DNA of 64,000 nucleotides from JAFASC01 sp036265935 (GTDB lineage Bacteria > Pseudomonadota > Alphaproteobacteria > Rhizobiales > Beijerinckiaceae). Below are positions 30,954 to 39,617 of the stretch, one piece after another (position 1 is the first letter of the stretch; the number at the start of each line of letters is the position of its first letter). Under the pieces are notes generated by a model. The model had not been told where the DNA came from. It worked only from the letters and a program-made list of their open reading frames with translations, and ran no database searches. The stretch is from assembly GCA_036265935.1 (NCBI GenBank), contig DATAOB010000088.1, positions 1 through 64,000 of the forward strand, given 5' to 3'. The position numbers and the translations under genes are program-made.

Positions 30954-33656
30954 TTGCCGGCACGTAGTTCGGCCAAAGGCCTCGCCACCTATAACGAGAA
31001 GCGCAATTTCGGCATCACGTCGGAGCCGCGCGGCCGGAAGGCAAAAGCCGGCGGCAATTCCTTCGTCGTGCAAAAACACGCGGCGACGCGGCTGCATTAC
31101 GATTTCCGCCTCGAGCTTGACGGCGTGCTGAAAAGCTGGGCGATTACGCGCGGCCCGAGCCTAGTGCCTGGCGAGAAGCGCCTCGCCGTGCAGACCGAAG
31201 ACCATCCGCTCGATTACGGCGATTTCGAAGGCAATATCCCGAAAGGCCAATATGGCGGCGGCGCGGTGCTCGTCTGGGATCGCGGCACATGGACGTCCGA
31301 AGGCGACCCGCACAAAGGGCTCGCCAAGGGTCATCTCGATTTCACGCTCGACGGCAGGAAGCTCGGAGGCCGTTGGCACCTCGTGCGACTAAAACCGCGG
31401 CCGCGCGAGAAGAACGACAATTGGCTGCTCATCAAGTCCGACGATGAAGCCGCGCGTCAAGCCGGCGATCCCGACATTTTGCAGGAGAAGCCGAAATCGG
31501 CGAAGACCGGCCGCACGATCGAAGAGGTCGCGGCGGATGCGGGCAGCGATATATGGCAATCGAAGCGCGCGGAATCCGACACCGCCAAGAAAAGGAAAGC
31601 ATTATCGCCGCGCGAGCGTGCGAAAATGCCGCTGGAAGCGCCCGTGAAAGCGCCGGCTGCAGAGGCCGTACCTGCCGCGGCAGAGAAAAAAGCACCCGTA
31701 AAGAAAGGCAAAGCCGCTCCGCTTAAAAAAAAAGCGCAGCCGCTCGATCTAAAGCTCCCAAAAGACGCACGCAAAAGTAAGCTGCCGGGCTTCATCGAAC
31801 CTTATCTTGCATCGCTCTCAGAGCGTCCGCCGAGCGGCGCCGGTTGGTTGCACGAGATAAAATTCGACGGCTACCGCTTGCAGGCGGAGATCGATAGCGG
31901 ACGGGTAACGCTGCGCACGCGCCGCGGTTTGGATTGGACGGGAAAATTCCGTGGCATCGGCAATGAGCTCGCAACATTGCCGGTCGAAACCGCGCTGATC
32001 GATGGCGAAGCGCTTGTCGAAGACGCCGCTGGCATCTCCGATTTTTCGGGTTTGCAGAATGCCCTCAGCGAAGGCCACGAAGAGAAGATCGTCTTCTACG
32101 CCTTCGATCTTCTCTACATCGACGGCTACGATTTGCGCGGCGTCCCTTTAAGAGAACGCAAGCGCGTTCTTGCCAACTTGCTTGCGACGCAAGGCGACAG
32201 CGCCCGCATCCGCTATAGCAACGACTTCGACGTCGGCGGCGACCGTCTGTTGGAGCATGTCTGCCGGCTCGGCGCCGAGGGCATCGTGTCGAAGCGCGCC
32301 GACGAGCCCTATCGCAGCGGGCGCGCCAAGGGCTGGCTCAAAGCCAAATGCGCCGACCGCCAGGAATTCGTCATTGCCGGCTATGTGCCCTCGACGACGT
32401 CGCCGAAAGCGATCGGCTCGCTGATCGCCGCCTATCACGACGACAAAGGCCGGCTCATGCATGCGGGCCGTGTCGGTACCGGCTATTCGATGAAGCTCGC
32501 GCAGCAGCTTTTCAAGCTGCTCGATCCGAGCCGCGTGCAAAAGCCCCCCTTTCCCGATCCGCTGCCGGCCGAGGCGCGGCGCGATGCGCGGTTCGTCGAG
32601 CCGAAACATGTGATGGAAGTGGCGTTTCGCGGCTGGACCGCCGGCGGGCAGATTCGTCAAGCGGCGTTCAAAGGCTTGCGAGAGGACAAGCCGCCGCAGG
32701 AGGTCATGCGCGAGAGCACCGGGCGTGTCAGCGATCCGCAGCCAAGTAAGGCCATACCGGCGATCCACCTCACCCATGCCGATCGCGTTCTGTGGCCGGA
32801 AGCGGGCATCACCAAGCAGGGCCTCGCCGATTATTACGTCAGCGTTTGGGACTGGATCGAGCCGCATATCGTCAAGCGGCCTCTAAGCTTGGTGCGCTGT
32901 CCGACCGGCATTTCCGAGGGCTGCTTCTTCCAGAAGCACGAATGGAAGGGCATGGACCGCGCGATCGATCTCATTCGTGATCCGAAGGACGGCGAGAAAC
33001 TTGTCAGCGTGTCCAATCTCCAGGGGCTGCTCGCGCTGGTGCAGGCAAGCGCACTTGAAATCCATCCCTGGGGCTCGACGGGAGACGATCTCGAACATCC
33101 CGATCGCCTGATCTTCGATCTCGATCCCGGCGAGGGTGTCGCCTTCGCCGACATGATTGCCGGCGCCAACGAGATCCGCGGCCGCCTCGCGGCGATGAAG
33201 CTCGAAAGTTTCGTGAAGACGTCCGGCGGCAAAGGCCTGCACGTCGTCGTGCCGCTCACGCCCTCCGCCGGTTGGGAGGAAGCGAAGGAGTTTTGCCGTA
33301 TCGTTGCGGAAAACATGGAGCGCGATTCGCCGCGTCTTTACACGTCGACGGTGACGAAGCGGGAGCGCAAAGGCAAAATCTACGTCGACTATCTGCGCAA
33401 CGGCCGCGGGGCGACTGCGATCGCACCTTATTCGTCGCGTGCCCGTGCCGAAGCGGGCGTGGGAACGCCGCTCGCCTGGGAGGAGTTGCCGAGTCTCACG
33501 GCTGCCAACCTCTACACGCTGGACAATATCGAGAACCGGATGGCGCGGCTTGGCGCCGATCCGTGGGCCGAGATCGGCAAAATCAAGCAGACGCTGCCGA
33601 AAGCGAAAGCTGTTGCGCCGCGCGCGGGGGCGCCACGCAAGCGCGTGCCGGCTTGA
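30954..33656 (+). CDS. ligD: Multifunctional DNA ligase D
   Basis: A 900-residue end-joining enzyme with three domains in the PE-Lig-Pol order usual outside mycobacteria. The 3'-phosphoesterase is at about 20-150 (FVVQKHAATRLHYDFRLE, IPKGQYGGGAV). The ATP-dependent ligase is at about 280-570, with nucleotidyl Lys303 in IKFDGYR. The primase-like polymerase is at about 600-880 (LTHADRVLWPEAGITKQGL, LIFDLDPGEGVAFADM with the metal aspartates, KTSGGKGLHVVVPL). A lysine/alanine-rich linker lies at about 220-275. The start is TTG at 30954, three bases after the ku stop. All three active sites look intact. Confidence 0.95.
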   Translation: MPARSSAKGLATYNEKRNFGITSEPRGRKAKAGGNSFVVQKHAATRLHYDFRLELDGVLKSWAITRGPSLVPGEKRLAVQTEDHPLDYGDFEGNIPKGQYGGGAVLVWDRGTWTSEGDPHKGLAKGHLDFTLDGRKLGGRWHLVRLKPRPREKNDNWLLIKSDDEAARQAGDPDILQEKPKSAKTGRTIEEVAADAGSDIWQSKRAESDTAKKRKALSPRERAKMPLEAPVKAPAAEAVPAAAEKKAPVKKGKAAPLKKKAQPLDLKLPKDARKSKLPGFIEPYLASLSERPPSGAGWLHEIKFDGYRLQAEIDSGRVTLRTRRGLDWTGKFRGIGNELATLPVETALIDGEALVEDAAGISDFSGLQNALSEGHEEKIVFYAFDLLYIDGYDLRGVPLRERKRVLANLLATQGDSARIRYSNDFDVGGDRLLEHVCRLGAEGIVSKRADEPYRSGRAKGWLKAKCADRQEFVIAGYVPSTTSPKAIGSLIAAYHDDKGRLMHAGRVGTGYSMKLAQQLFKLLDPSRVQKPPFPDPLPAEARRDARFVEPKHVMEVAFRGWTAGGQIRQAAFKGLREDKPPQEVMRESTGRVSDPQPSKAIPAIHLTHADRVLWPEAGITKQGLADYYVSVWDWIEPHIVKRPLSLVRCPTGISEGCFFQKHEWKGMDRAIDLIRDPKDGEKLVSVSNLQGLLALVQASALEIHPWGSTGDDLEHPDRLIFDLDPGEGVAFADMIAGANEIRGRLAAMKLESFVKTSGGKGLHVVVPLTPSAGWEEAKEFCRIVAENMERDSPRLYTSTVTKRERKGKIYVDYLRNGRGATAIAPYSSRARAEAGVGTPLAWEELPSLTAANLYTLDNIENRMARLGADPWAEIGKIKQTLPKAKAVAPRAGAPRKRVPA

Positions 33657-33709
33657 CGAAGGCGCCGCCGCCGCCACACTTCAACGAGAACGCACGGGGG
33701 CGTGTGCGG

Positions 33710-35107
33710 ATGGAAGTGTCGGAAAAATCACACGACGTTGTCGTCATCGGCGGCGGTAATGCGGCGCTTTGCGCAGCGATCAGCGCACGCCGCGCCGGCG
33801 CATCCGTGCTCGTGCTCGAAGGCGCGCCGAAATTTTATCGCGGCGGCAATACGCGCCACACCCGCAACATGCGCTGCGCCCACGATTCCGCCACCGAGAC
33901 GCTGAGCGGACCCTACAGCGAAGACGAATTTTTCGACGATCTGATGCGCGTCACGCAGGGGCACACGGACGAAGACCTCGCGCGCTTCATGATCAGCCAG
34001 TCGAAGGAAATCCTGAACTGGATTCCCGAGCAGGGCGTGCGCTTCCAGCCCTCGCTCGGTGGCACGCTGAGCTTGGGGCGCACGAATTCATTCTTCCTCG
34101 GCGGCGGGCGTTCGATGCTGAACGCGCTTTATCTCACGGCTGAAAAACTCGGCGTCGACATCCGCTATGACGCAGAGGTGACCGATCTCGACATTGAAGA
34201 TGGCATGTTTCTCTCCGCCACGGTGAAGAACCGCGCCGGGCCTGAATTTATCCGCGCGCGAACGCTCGTCGCCGCGGCGGGAGGCTTTGAAGCCAATATC
34301 GAATGGCTGAAGGAATATTGGGGCCCGCCGGCCGAGAATTTCCTGATCCGGGGTACGCCGTACAATCGCGGCACAGTCTTGAAAATGCTGATCGAAAGAG
34401 GCGTGCAGGAGATTGGCGATCCGACGCAATGCCATGCGGTGGCGATCGACGCGCGCGCGCCGAAATTCGATGGCGGCATCATCACGCGGCTCGATTGCGT
34501 CGTCTTCGGTATCGTCGTCAACAGGAATTGCGAGCGTTTCTACGACGAGGGCGAGGACATCTGGCCGAAGCGCTACGCGATCTGGGGAAGGCTCGTCGCG
34601 GCGCAACCCGATCAGATCGCCTACATCGTCTTCGATGCATCTTCGCTCAAACTGTTCATGCCGTCCTGCTTCCCGCCGATCGAGGCGCAAAGCATCGGGG
34701 AGCTTGCCGGCAAGCTCGAACTCAATGCCGATGCGCTGGAGAAAACCATCGCAACGTTCAACGCCGCGGTGCGTCACGGCACGTTCGACGACAAGATTTT
34801 GGACGATTGCCGCACCGAAGGCATTTCGCCGCCGAAATCGCATTGGGCGCGGCGCATCGAGACGCCGCCTTTCTACGCCTATCCCGTGCGGCCGGGCATC
34901 ACCTTCACTTATCTCGGGACCGGCGTGAACCGCGACGCGCGCATGCTGATGAAGGACGGCAAGCCCGCGGGGAACATGTTTGCGGCGGGCGAGATCATGG
35001 CGGGCAATGTGCTCGGGCGAGGATATGCCGCGGGTATCGGCATGACGATTGGCAGCGTATTCGGCCGCATCGCGGGGCGGGAGGCGGCGAAGAATGCCCG
35101 CAACTGA
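33710..35107 (+). CDS. tcuA: FAD-dependent tricarballylate dehydrogenase TcuA
   Basis: A 465-residue flavoprotein that oxidises tricarballylate to cis-aconitate. The N-terminal dinucleotide-binding motif is DVVVIGGGNAALCAAISARRAGASVLVLEGAP. FYRGGNTRHTRNMR matches the substrate-binding region of the fumarate-reductase-like family. The C-terminal FAD segment is GNMFAAGEIMAGNVLGRGYAAGIGMTIG. The ATG at 33710 has a GGGGG-rich site nine bases upstream. tcuB overlaps its end and tcuC follows, forming the operon known from Salmonella. The LysR regulator tcuR is not nearby. Confidence 0.92.
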   Translation: MEVSEKSHDVVVIGGGNAALCAAISARRAGASVLVLEGAPKFYRGGNTRHTRNMRCAHDSATETLSGPYSEDEFFDDLMRVTQGHTDEDLARFMISQSKEILNWIPEQGVRFQPSLGGTLSLGRTNSFFLGGGRSMLNALYLTAEKLGVDIRYDAEVTDLDIEDGMFLSATVKNRAGPEFIRARTLVAAAGGFEANIEWLKEYWGPPAENFLIRGTPYNRGTVLKMLIERGVQEIGDPTQCHAVAIDARAPKFDGGIITRLDCVVFGIVVNRNCERFYDEGEDIWPKRYAIWGRLVAAQPDQIAYIVFDASSLKLFMPSCFPPIEAQSIGELAGKLELNADALEKTIATFNAAVRHGTFDDKILDDCRTEGISPPKSHWARRIETPPFYAYPVRPGITFTYLGTGVNRDARMLMKDGKPAGNMFAAGEIMAGNVLGRGYAAGIGMTIGSVFGRIAGREAAKNARN

Positions 35108-36287
35108 GAGCGCGCACGTTACAATGCCGCACGCGAGTGCGACACTCGCGGAAGCCGATCGGCTGATGACGCTGTGCAATTCCTGCCGCTATTGCGAGGG
35201 ATTGTGCGCGGTCTTTCCGGCGATGGAGATGCGCCGCGCCTTCCCCGACGGCGATCTCAATTATTTCGCCAATCTCTGCCACGGCTGCGGCGCCTGCTAT
35301 TTCGATTGCCAGTTCGCGCCGCCGCATGAATTCAACGTCAATGTGCCGCGCGTGCTGGCGAAAGCACGCGCCGATTCCTATGCCGCGTACACCTGGCCGC
35401 GGGCGCTTGCGCCGATGTTTGCCAGGAACGGGCTGGCGATCAGCCTCGTTGCCGCGCTCTGCGTCGCGGCTTTCATTCTCGGTTTTGTCGGGGTGCAGGA
35501 CCGCTCGGTGCTCTTCGGTGTTAACACCGGTCCCGGCGCCTTCTTCAAGCTGATGCCGCACGGCACGATGGTCATCCTGTTCGGCGCTGCCTTTATCTAC
35601 GCGCTCGTCGCGATGGCGATGGAGATGCTGATTTTCTGGCGTGACATCGGCGAGCCGAGGCAGACCTTGACGCGCTCCGGCCCGCTTTTAGATGCGGTGC
35701 GCGACACCTTCCGGCTGCGCTATCTCGAAGGCGGCAAGATGGGCTGCTTCAACGAGGATGAGCGCCCGACCGACCGCCGACGCATCTACCATCACCTCAC
35801 CTTCTATGGCTTTCTCCTCTGCTTCGCCGCGACCTGCGTCGCCAGCGTCTATCATTACTTTGGGAGCGAGGCGCCTTACGCCTGGTACGAGCCGCCGGTG
35901 ATGCTTGGCACGATCGGTGGCATCGGCCTTCTTATCGGCCCGGCCGGGCTCCTCGCCGCGAAATTTTACCGCGATCCCGACATGCTCGATAAGCCGCGGC
36001 GCGGCATGGACATCGCCTTTATCGCCATGCTGTTCTTGACCAGCCTCACCGGACTGGCGCTGCTCGTCTTGCGGAGCGGGCCCGCGATGGGCATTCTGCT
36101 TGCCATCCATCTCGGCTTCGTATTCGCGTTCCTTATCACCATGCCCTATGGTAAGTTCGTTCACGGACTTTACCGCTTTGCCGCGCTGATCCGTTACGCC
36201 AAGGAGAGCCGGGCGCGGCACAATCCAGACGTACCCGTTGTTGCCGCATCCGCGGCGGTCACCGGTCAGGGCGGGTCGCGTCCATAG
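35094..36287 (+). CDS. tcuB: Tricarballylate utilisation electron-transfer protein TcuB
   Basis: A 397-residue membrane protein that re-oxidises TcuA and passes electrons to the quinone pool. Two N-terminal cysteine clusters (CNSCRYCEGLC and CHGCGACYFDC) bind iron-sulfur centres. About six membrane helices follow, with histidines suited to haem ligation (YHHLTFYGFLLCFAATCVASVYHYFG). The ATG at 35094 lies inside the end of tcuA (14-bp overlap) with GGGAGG upstream. tcuC follows after 20 bp. Confidence 0.92.
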   Translation: MPATESAHVTMPHASATLAEADRLMTLCNSCRYCEGLCAVFPAMEMRRAFPDGDLNYFANLCHGCGACYFDCQFAPPHEFNVNVPRVLAKARADSYAAYTWPRALAPMFARNGLAISLVAALCVAAFILGFVGVQDRSVLFGVNTGPGAFFKLMPHGTMVILFGAAFIYALVAMAMEMLIFWRDIGEPRQTLTRSGPLLDAVRDTFRLRYLEGGKMGCFNEDERPTDRRRIYHHLTFYGFLLCFAATCVASVYHYFGSEAPYAWYEPPVMLGTIGGIGLLIGPAGLLAAKFYRDPDMLDKPRRGMDIAFIAMLFLTSLTGLALLVLRSGPAMGILLAIHLGFVFAFLITMPYGKFVHGLYRFAALIRYAKESRARHNPDVPVVAASAAVTGQGGSRP

Positions 36288-36307
36288 AAAGATTCGGGGA
36301 GGAAGAA

Positions 36308-37612
36308 ATGCTGACACCGGAACAGCGCAGGGAAAAGATCAAGGACGTGCTCCGCGTCGCCAGCGGCAATTTCCTCGAGCAATACGATTTCTTCGTCTTC
36401 GCTTATTACGCGCGCTACATCGCGACGACCTTCTTCCCCTCGAGCGATCCTTTTGCCTCGCTGATGGCGACGTTTGCGACCTTCGCCGCCGGCTTCCTGA
36501 TGCGACCACTCGGCGCGTTCTTCCTCGGCGCCTTCATCGACAAACATGGCCGCCGCATCGGCCTGATCGTTACGTTGAGCATCATGGCGATCGGTACGAT
36601 CACGATCGCACTGACCCCCGGCTATGCGACGCTCGGCGTCGTGGCACCGTTCGTGGTCGTGGTCGGCCGGCTGTTGCAGGGCTTCTCCGCCGGCGTCGAG
36701 CTCGGCGGCGTCTCGATCTATCTCGCCGAAATCGCCACGCCCGGCAACAAAGGCTTCTATTGTTCCTGGCAATCGGCGAGCCAGCAGGTAGCGGTGATCC
36801 TCGCATCGCTGCTCGGCTTTATTTTGAGCCTGGCTTTGCCGCCGGAAAGCATGCTCGCCTTTGGCTGGCGCATTCCCTTCATCATCGGCTGCCTGATCAT
36901 CCCGCTGATCATGTTCTTCCGCACCTCACTCAAGGAGACGGAAGTCTTCGCTAGCCAGAAAACGCATCCGACCGGGCCTGAAATCTTCCGGCTCGTGCGC
37001 GACAATTGGTACATCATCCTGCTCGGCGCGATGATGTCGACCTTGACGACGACGTGCTTCTATTTGAGCACTGCCTACACGCCAACTTACGGCAAGGAGG
37101 TGCTGCATCTCGCCGAACGCGATGCGTTGCTTGTCGCGATCTGCGTCGGCGCGTCGAATTTCTGCTGGCTGCCGATCGGTGGCGCTCTTTCGGACAGGGT
37201 AGGGCGACGGCCGGTACTGCTGACCTTGTCCGTGCTTGCCATTCTGACGCCATACCTTGCGCTGATGTGGCTCGTCTCGGCGCCGTCTTTCCCGCGACTA
37301 CTGATCGTGGAACTGTATTTCTCGTTCATCTTCGGTGTCTACAACGGCGCGATGATCCCGCTGCTCACCGAGATCATGCCGTTCAAAGTACGCACAACCG
37401 GCTTCTCCATCGCCTTCGCGCTGGCGACGGCGATTTTCGGCGGCATGACGCCGGCAGTGGCCACTTACTTGGTGCATGCGACGGGCGATCGCGCCAGCCC
37501 GGCTTTGTGGCTATCGCTTTCGGCACTGCTCGCGCTCATCGCAGTGCTGCTCCTACGCAAGTACGACCCGGCCTATGCCAAGGAGCGCGGCGACCTCGCG
37601 TATGCGGGGTAG
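36308..37612 (+). CDS. tcuC: Tricarballylate/citrate:proton symporter TcuC (MFS)
   Basis: A 434-residue 12-helix MFS transporter of the citrate/alpha-ketoglutarate symporter group. Signatures are GNFLEQYDFFVFAYYARYIATTFFP in helix 1, GAFIDKHGRRIGL in loop 2-3, RLLQGFSAGVELGGVSIYLAEIATPG, and ALSDRVGRRPVL in the second half. Its place after tcuA and tcuB makes tricarballylate the likely substrate, with citrate also possible. GGGAGGAAG lies before the ATG. Confidence 0.9.
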   Translation: MLTPEQRREKIKDVLRVASGNFLEQYDFFVFAYYARYIATTFFPSSDPFASLMATFATFAAGFLMRPLGAFFLGAFIDKHGRRIGLIVTLSIMAIGTITIALTPGYATLGVVAPFVVVVGRLLQGFSAGVELGGVSIYLAEIATPGNKGFYCSWQSASQQVAVILASLLGFILSLALPPESMLAFGWRIPFIIGCLIIPLIMFFRTSLKETEVFASQKTHPTGPEIFRLVRDNWYIILLGAMMSTLTTTCFYLSTAYTPTYGKEVLHLAERDALLVAICVGASNFCWLPIGGALSDRVGRRPVLLTLSVLAILTPYLALMWLVSAPSFPRLLIVELYFSFIFGVYNGAMIPLLTEIMPFKVRTTGFSIAFALATAIFGGMTPAVATYLVHATGDRASPALWLSLSALLALIAVLLLRKYDPAYAKERGDLAYAG

Positions 37613-37626
37613 GTGCCAGCCAACCT

Positions 37627-37668
37627 GGAACGCTGACGCGCCGCAGGGGCGACACAGCGGCGCGTTCC
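37627..37668. terminator. Hairpin after the tcu operon
   Basis: GGAACGC-tga-CGCGCCGC on the left can pair with GCGGCGCGTTCC on the right, giving a strong stem with a small bulge. It lies 15 bp after the tcuC stop. No T-run follows, so it may be a Rho-dependent or processing end rather than an intrinsic terminator. Confidence 0.35.
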
Positions 37669-37734
37669 TTGCTGAGTCGATAAGGAGGCCGGCGATCGCG
37701 ACGGCGAAAGACCTTGCGCGGCTCAGGAGAAATC

Positions 37735-38547
37735 ATGCGGATTCTTGTCGGCTGCGAGATGACTTACGAGTTTCCGCAGGTCACGCCGATGATCGCGACG
37801 CTCAACGTGCATTCCTCGCGTTTGTCCGACATGGAGCGGCCGGATTTTTTGGTGACCACGCCGGCAGTGCCGGTTGATGGCTATCGCGACACGTTCGGCA
37901 ATTGGTGCAATCGCCTTGTCGCTCCCGCCGGACGGTTCACGCTGAAGACCGAGACGGTCGTCCGCGACAGCGGCCAATGGGACGCGTCCGATCCGAGCGC
38001 GGCGCAGAGTCTCATCCAGAACCTGCCATCCGATAGCGTGCTGTTCCTGCTCGGCAGCCGCTATTGCGAGACCGACATCCTCTCCGACATTGCCTGGAAC
38101 TTGTTCGGCCACACGCCGCTCGGCTGGGCCCGCGTGCAGGCAGTCTGCGATTACGTGCACAATCACATCGCCTTCGGCTACGAGCACTCGCGGCCGACGC
38201 GCACGGCCGCGCAAGCCTTCGAGGAGAAGCGCGGCGTTTGCCGCGACTACGCGCATCTGGCGCTCGCCTTCTGCCGCTGCCTCAACATCCCGGCGCGCTA
38301 TTGTACCGGCTATATCAGCGATATCGGCCTGCCGCCGCCTTACGCGCCGCAGGATTTCGGCGCCTGGATCGAGGTTTTCCTCGGCGATCGCTGGCACATT
38401 TTCGATCCGCGCAACAACGATCCGCGCATCGGCAGGATATTGGTCGCACGCGGCCGCGACGCCGCCGACGTGCCGCTGACGCTGACCTTCGGCCCAAGCG
38501 CGCTGGTGCGCTTTGTTGTGACGACGGAAGAGGCGGGTGCGGGTTAG
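37735..38547 (+). CDS. Transglutaminase-like protein lacking the usual catalytic histidine
   Basis: A 270-residue protein with the bacterial transglutaminase-like core. An N-terminal beta-domain comes first, then YVHNHIAFGYEHSRPTRTAAQAFEEKRGVCRDYAHLALAFCRCLNIPARYCTGY, here marked by Cys169 in GVCRDYAH. The region FGAWIEVFLGDRWHIFDP supplies Asp224. Where papain-like transglutaminases have His before AW (HAW), this protein has Gly209. It may be inactive or use another residue. AGGAGA precedes the ATG at 37735. It stands between the tcu operon and the convergent UPF0280 gene. Confidence 0.82.
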   Translation: MRILVGCEMTYEFPQVTPMIATLNVHSSRLSDMERPDFLVTTPAVPVDGYRDTFGNWCNRLVAPAGRFTLKTETVVRDSGQWDASDPSAAQSLIQNLPSDSVLFLLGSRYCETDILSDIAWNLFGHTPLGWARVQAVCDYVHNHIAFGYEHSRPTRTAAQAFEEKRGVCRDYAHLALAFCRCLNIPARYCTGYISDIGLPPPYAPQDFGAWIEVFLGDRWHIFDPRNNDPRIGRILVARGRDAADVPLTLTFGPSALVRFVVTTEEAGAG

Positions 38548-38557
38548 CGCACAGGGT

Positions 38558-39439
38558 TCAGCAAGGCGCCGAGATCAACGCCGGATGTCGCAGCACGCGC
38601 GTCTCGCCGCGCAAGTGCAGCGCCGCAGCTCTGATGCGGTTGGCGCGCAGGAGGCGCTGCGCTTCGGCTTCGCCCCGCGCGAGCGCCTGCGCGATTTCGT
38701 CGTGCGAGAGAGCGCCGACATCGCGCGTGACGAGTCGCGCACCCAAATCGCTTTGTGGATCGACATCGCAGGCCGGCACGCGCGTGACGTTGGAGTGATC
38801 CGGCAAATCGACGGCGTTGGCGATGACGGTCGCCGCCGCATCCGCAGCCGCTGCACTTGCGCCGAGGACCGTCACCGCATCGGCAATCCCCAGGGAGAAC
38901 GAGCGGCCGCGCCAGCCGCTCGTGGCGATGCCGCCGATGCCATCGCCTGCGGAGATGCGCGCCTTACCGAATAATCCGGGGTGATCCGGCCGGTCGACCA
39001 TGCCGATCACGAAGGATTGTCCTGCCGCGAGATATACGGCGATGTCGCCGCCATTATTGACATAGGCGCGATCTAGATCGGTTGCCGCGAGCATTGCTGC
39101 CAGAATCTCGTCCGCCACCGCTCCGGCGACTGCGGCCATCCGCGTGATGAAACACTTGCTTGCATACGGGCGCACGGCCGCATCCATGCGCCGCGCGGTG
39201 GTTCCGTACGGCGCCGGGCTTGATGAAGTCACCTCGCTGCGAAGCAGCGGCAGCTCCTCGCAGAGCTCGTCCAGAATCGTGGTGAAGCGTTGCGCCGTGG
39301 CGGCATAAGCAGCTTTGACCGCGCTTGCCGCGCCAAACGCGCCGATCACAAGATCGATAGGCCCGTCATTGAGATGCAGTCGCCCGCCCGGCATCAACGC
39401 AACTTGCGCCCGCGTTGTTGTTGAAGGCTGCGCCGGCAT
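38558..39439 (-). CDS. UPF0280 family protein (ApbE-like)
   Basis: A 293-residue protein matching UPF0280. It has LVIGAFGAASAVKAAYAAT near the N-terminus, MAAVAGAVADEIL in the centre, AYVNNGGDIAVYLA, and GIATSGWRGRSFSLGIADAVTVLG, which resembles the flavin-transferase ApbE fold. It lies downstream of the 6-hydroxynicotinate reductase gene on the same strand, separated by repeat A copy 3. ApbE-like proteins attach FMN to redox partners; a maturation role for the reductase is an inference from this pairing. Confidence 0.85.
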   Translation of the reverse strand: MPAQPSTTTRAQVALMPGGRLHLNDGPIDLVIGAFGAASAVKAAYAATAQRFTTILDELCEELPLLRSEVTSSSPAPYGTTARRMDAAVRPYASKCFITRMAAVAGAVADEILAAMLAATDLDRAYVNNGGDIAVYLAAGQSFVIGMVDRPDHPGLFGKARISAGDGIGGIATSGWRGRSFSLGIADAVTVLGASAAAADAAATVIANAVDLPDHSNVTRVPACDVDPQSDLGARLVTRDVGALSHDEIAQALARGEAEAQRLLRANRIRAAALHLRGETRVLRHPALISAPC

Positions 39440-39458
39440 TCAAACGCGATCTCCGGGC

Positions 39459-39590
39459 CCACATTCCCGGAGCCGCGAAGCGGCATCCGGGATCCAGGCG
39501 CAAATGCTCCTGTCTTCGGCCAGAGTATGAGCGTCTGCCCCTGGACCCCGGATCGCATTCCGCTCCGCTTCATGCGTCCGGGGAAGTGGC
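39459..39590. repeat. Intergenic palindromic repeat, family A copy 3
   Basis: The longest of the three copies (132 bp). CCACATTCCCGGAGCCGCGA and CGGCATCCGGGATCCAGG form the left hairpin. CTGGACCCCGGATCGCATTC and CATGCGTCCGGGGAAGTGG form the right. The central 45 bases differ from the other copies. It lies between the reductase and UPF0280 genes, which are otherwise close enough to be one operon. Confidence 0.85.
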
Positions 39591-39617
39591 GGCGATGTCT
39601 TCGTCCAAGTCACGCGT

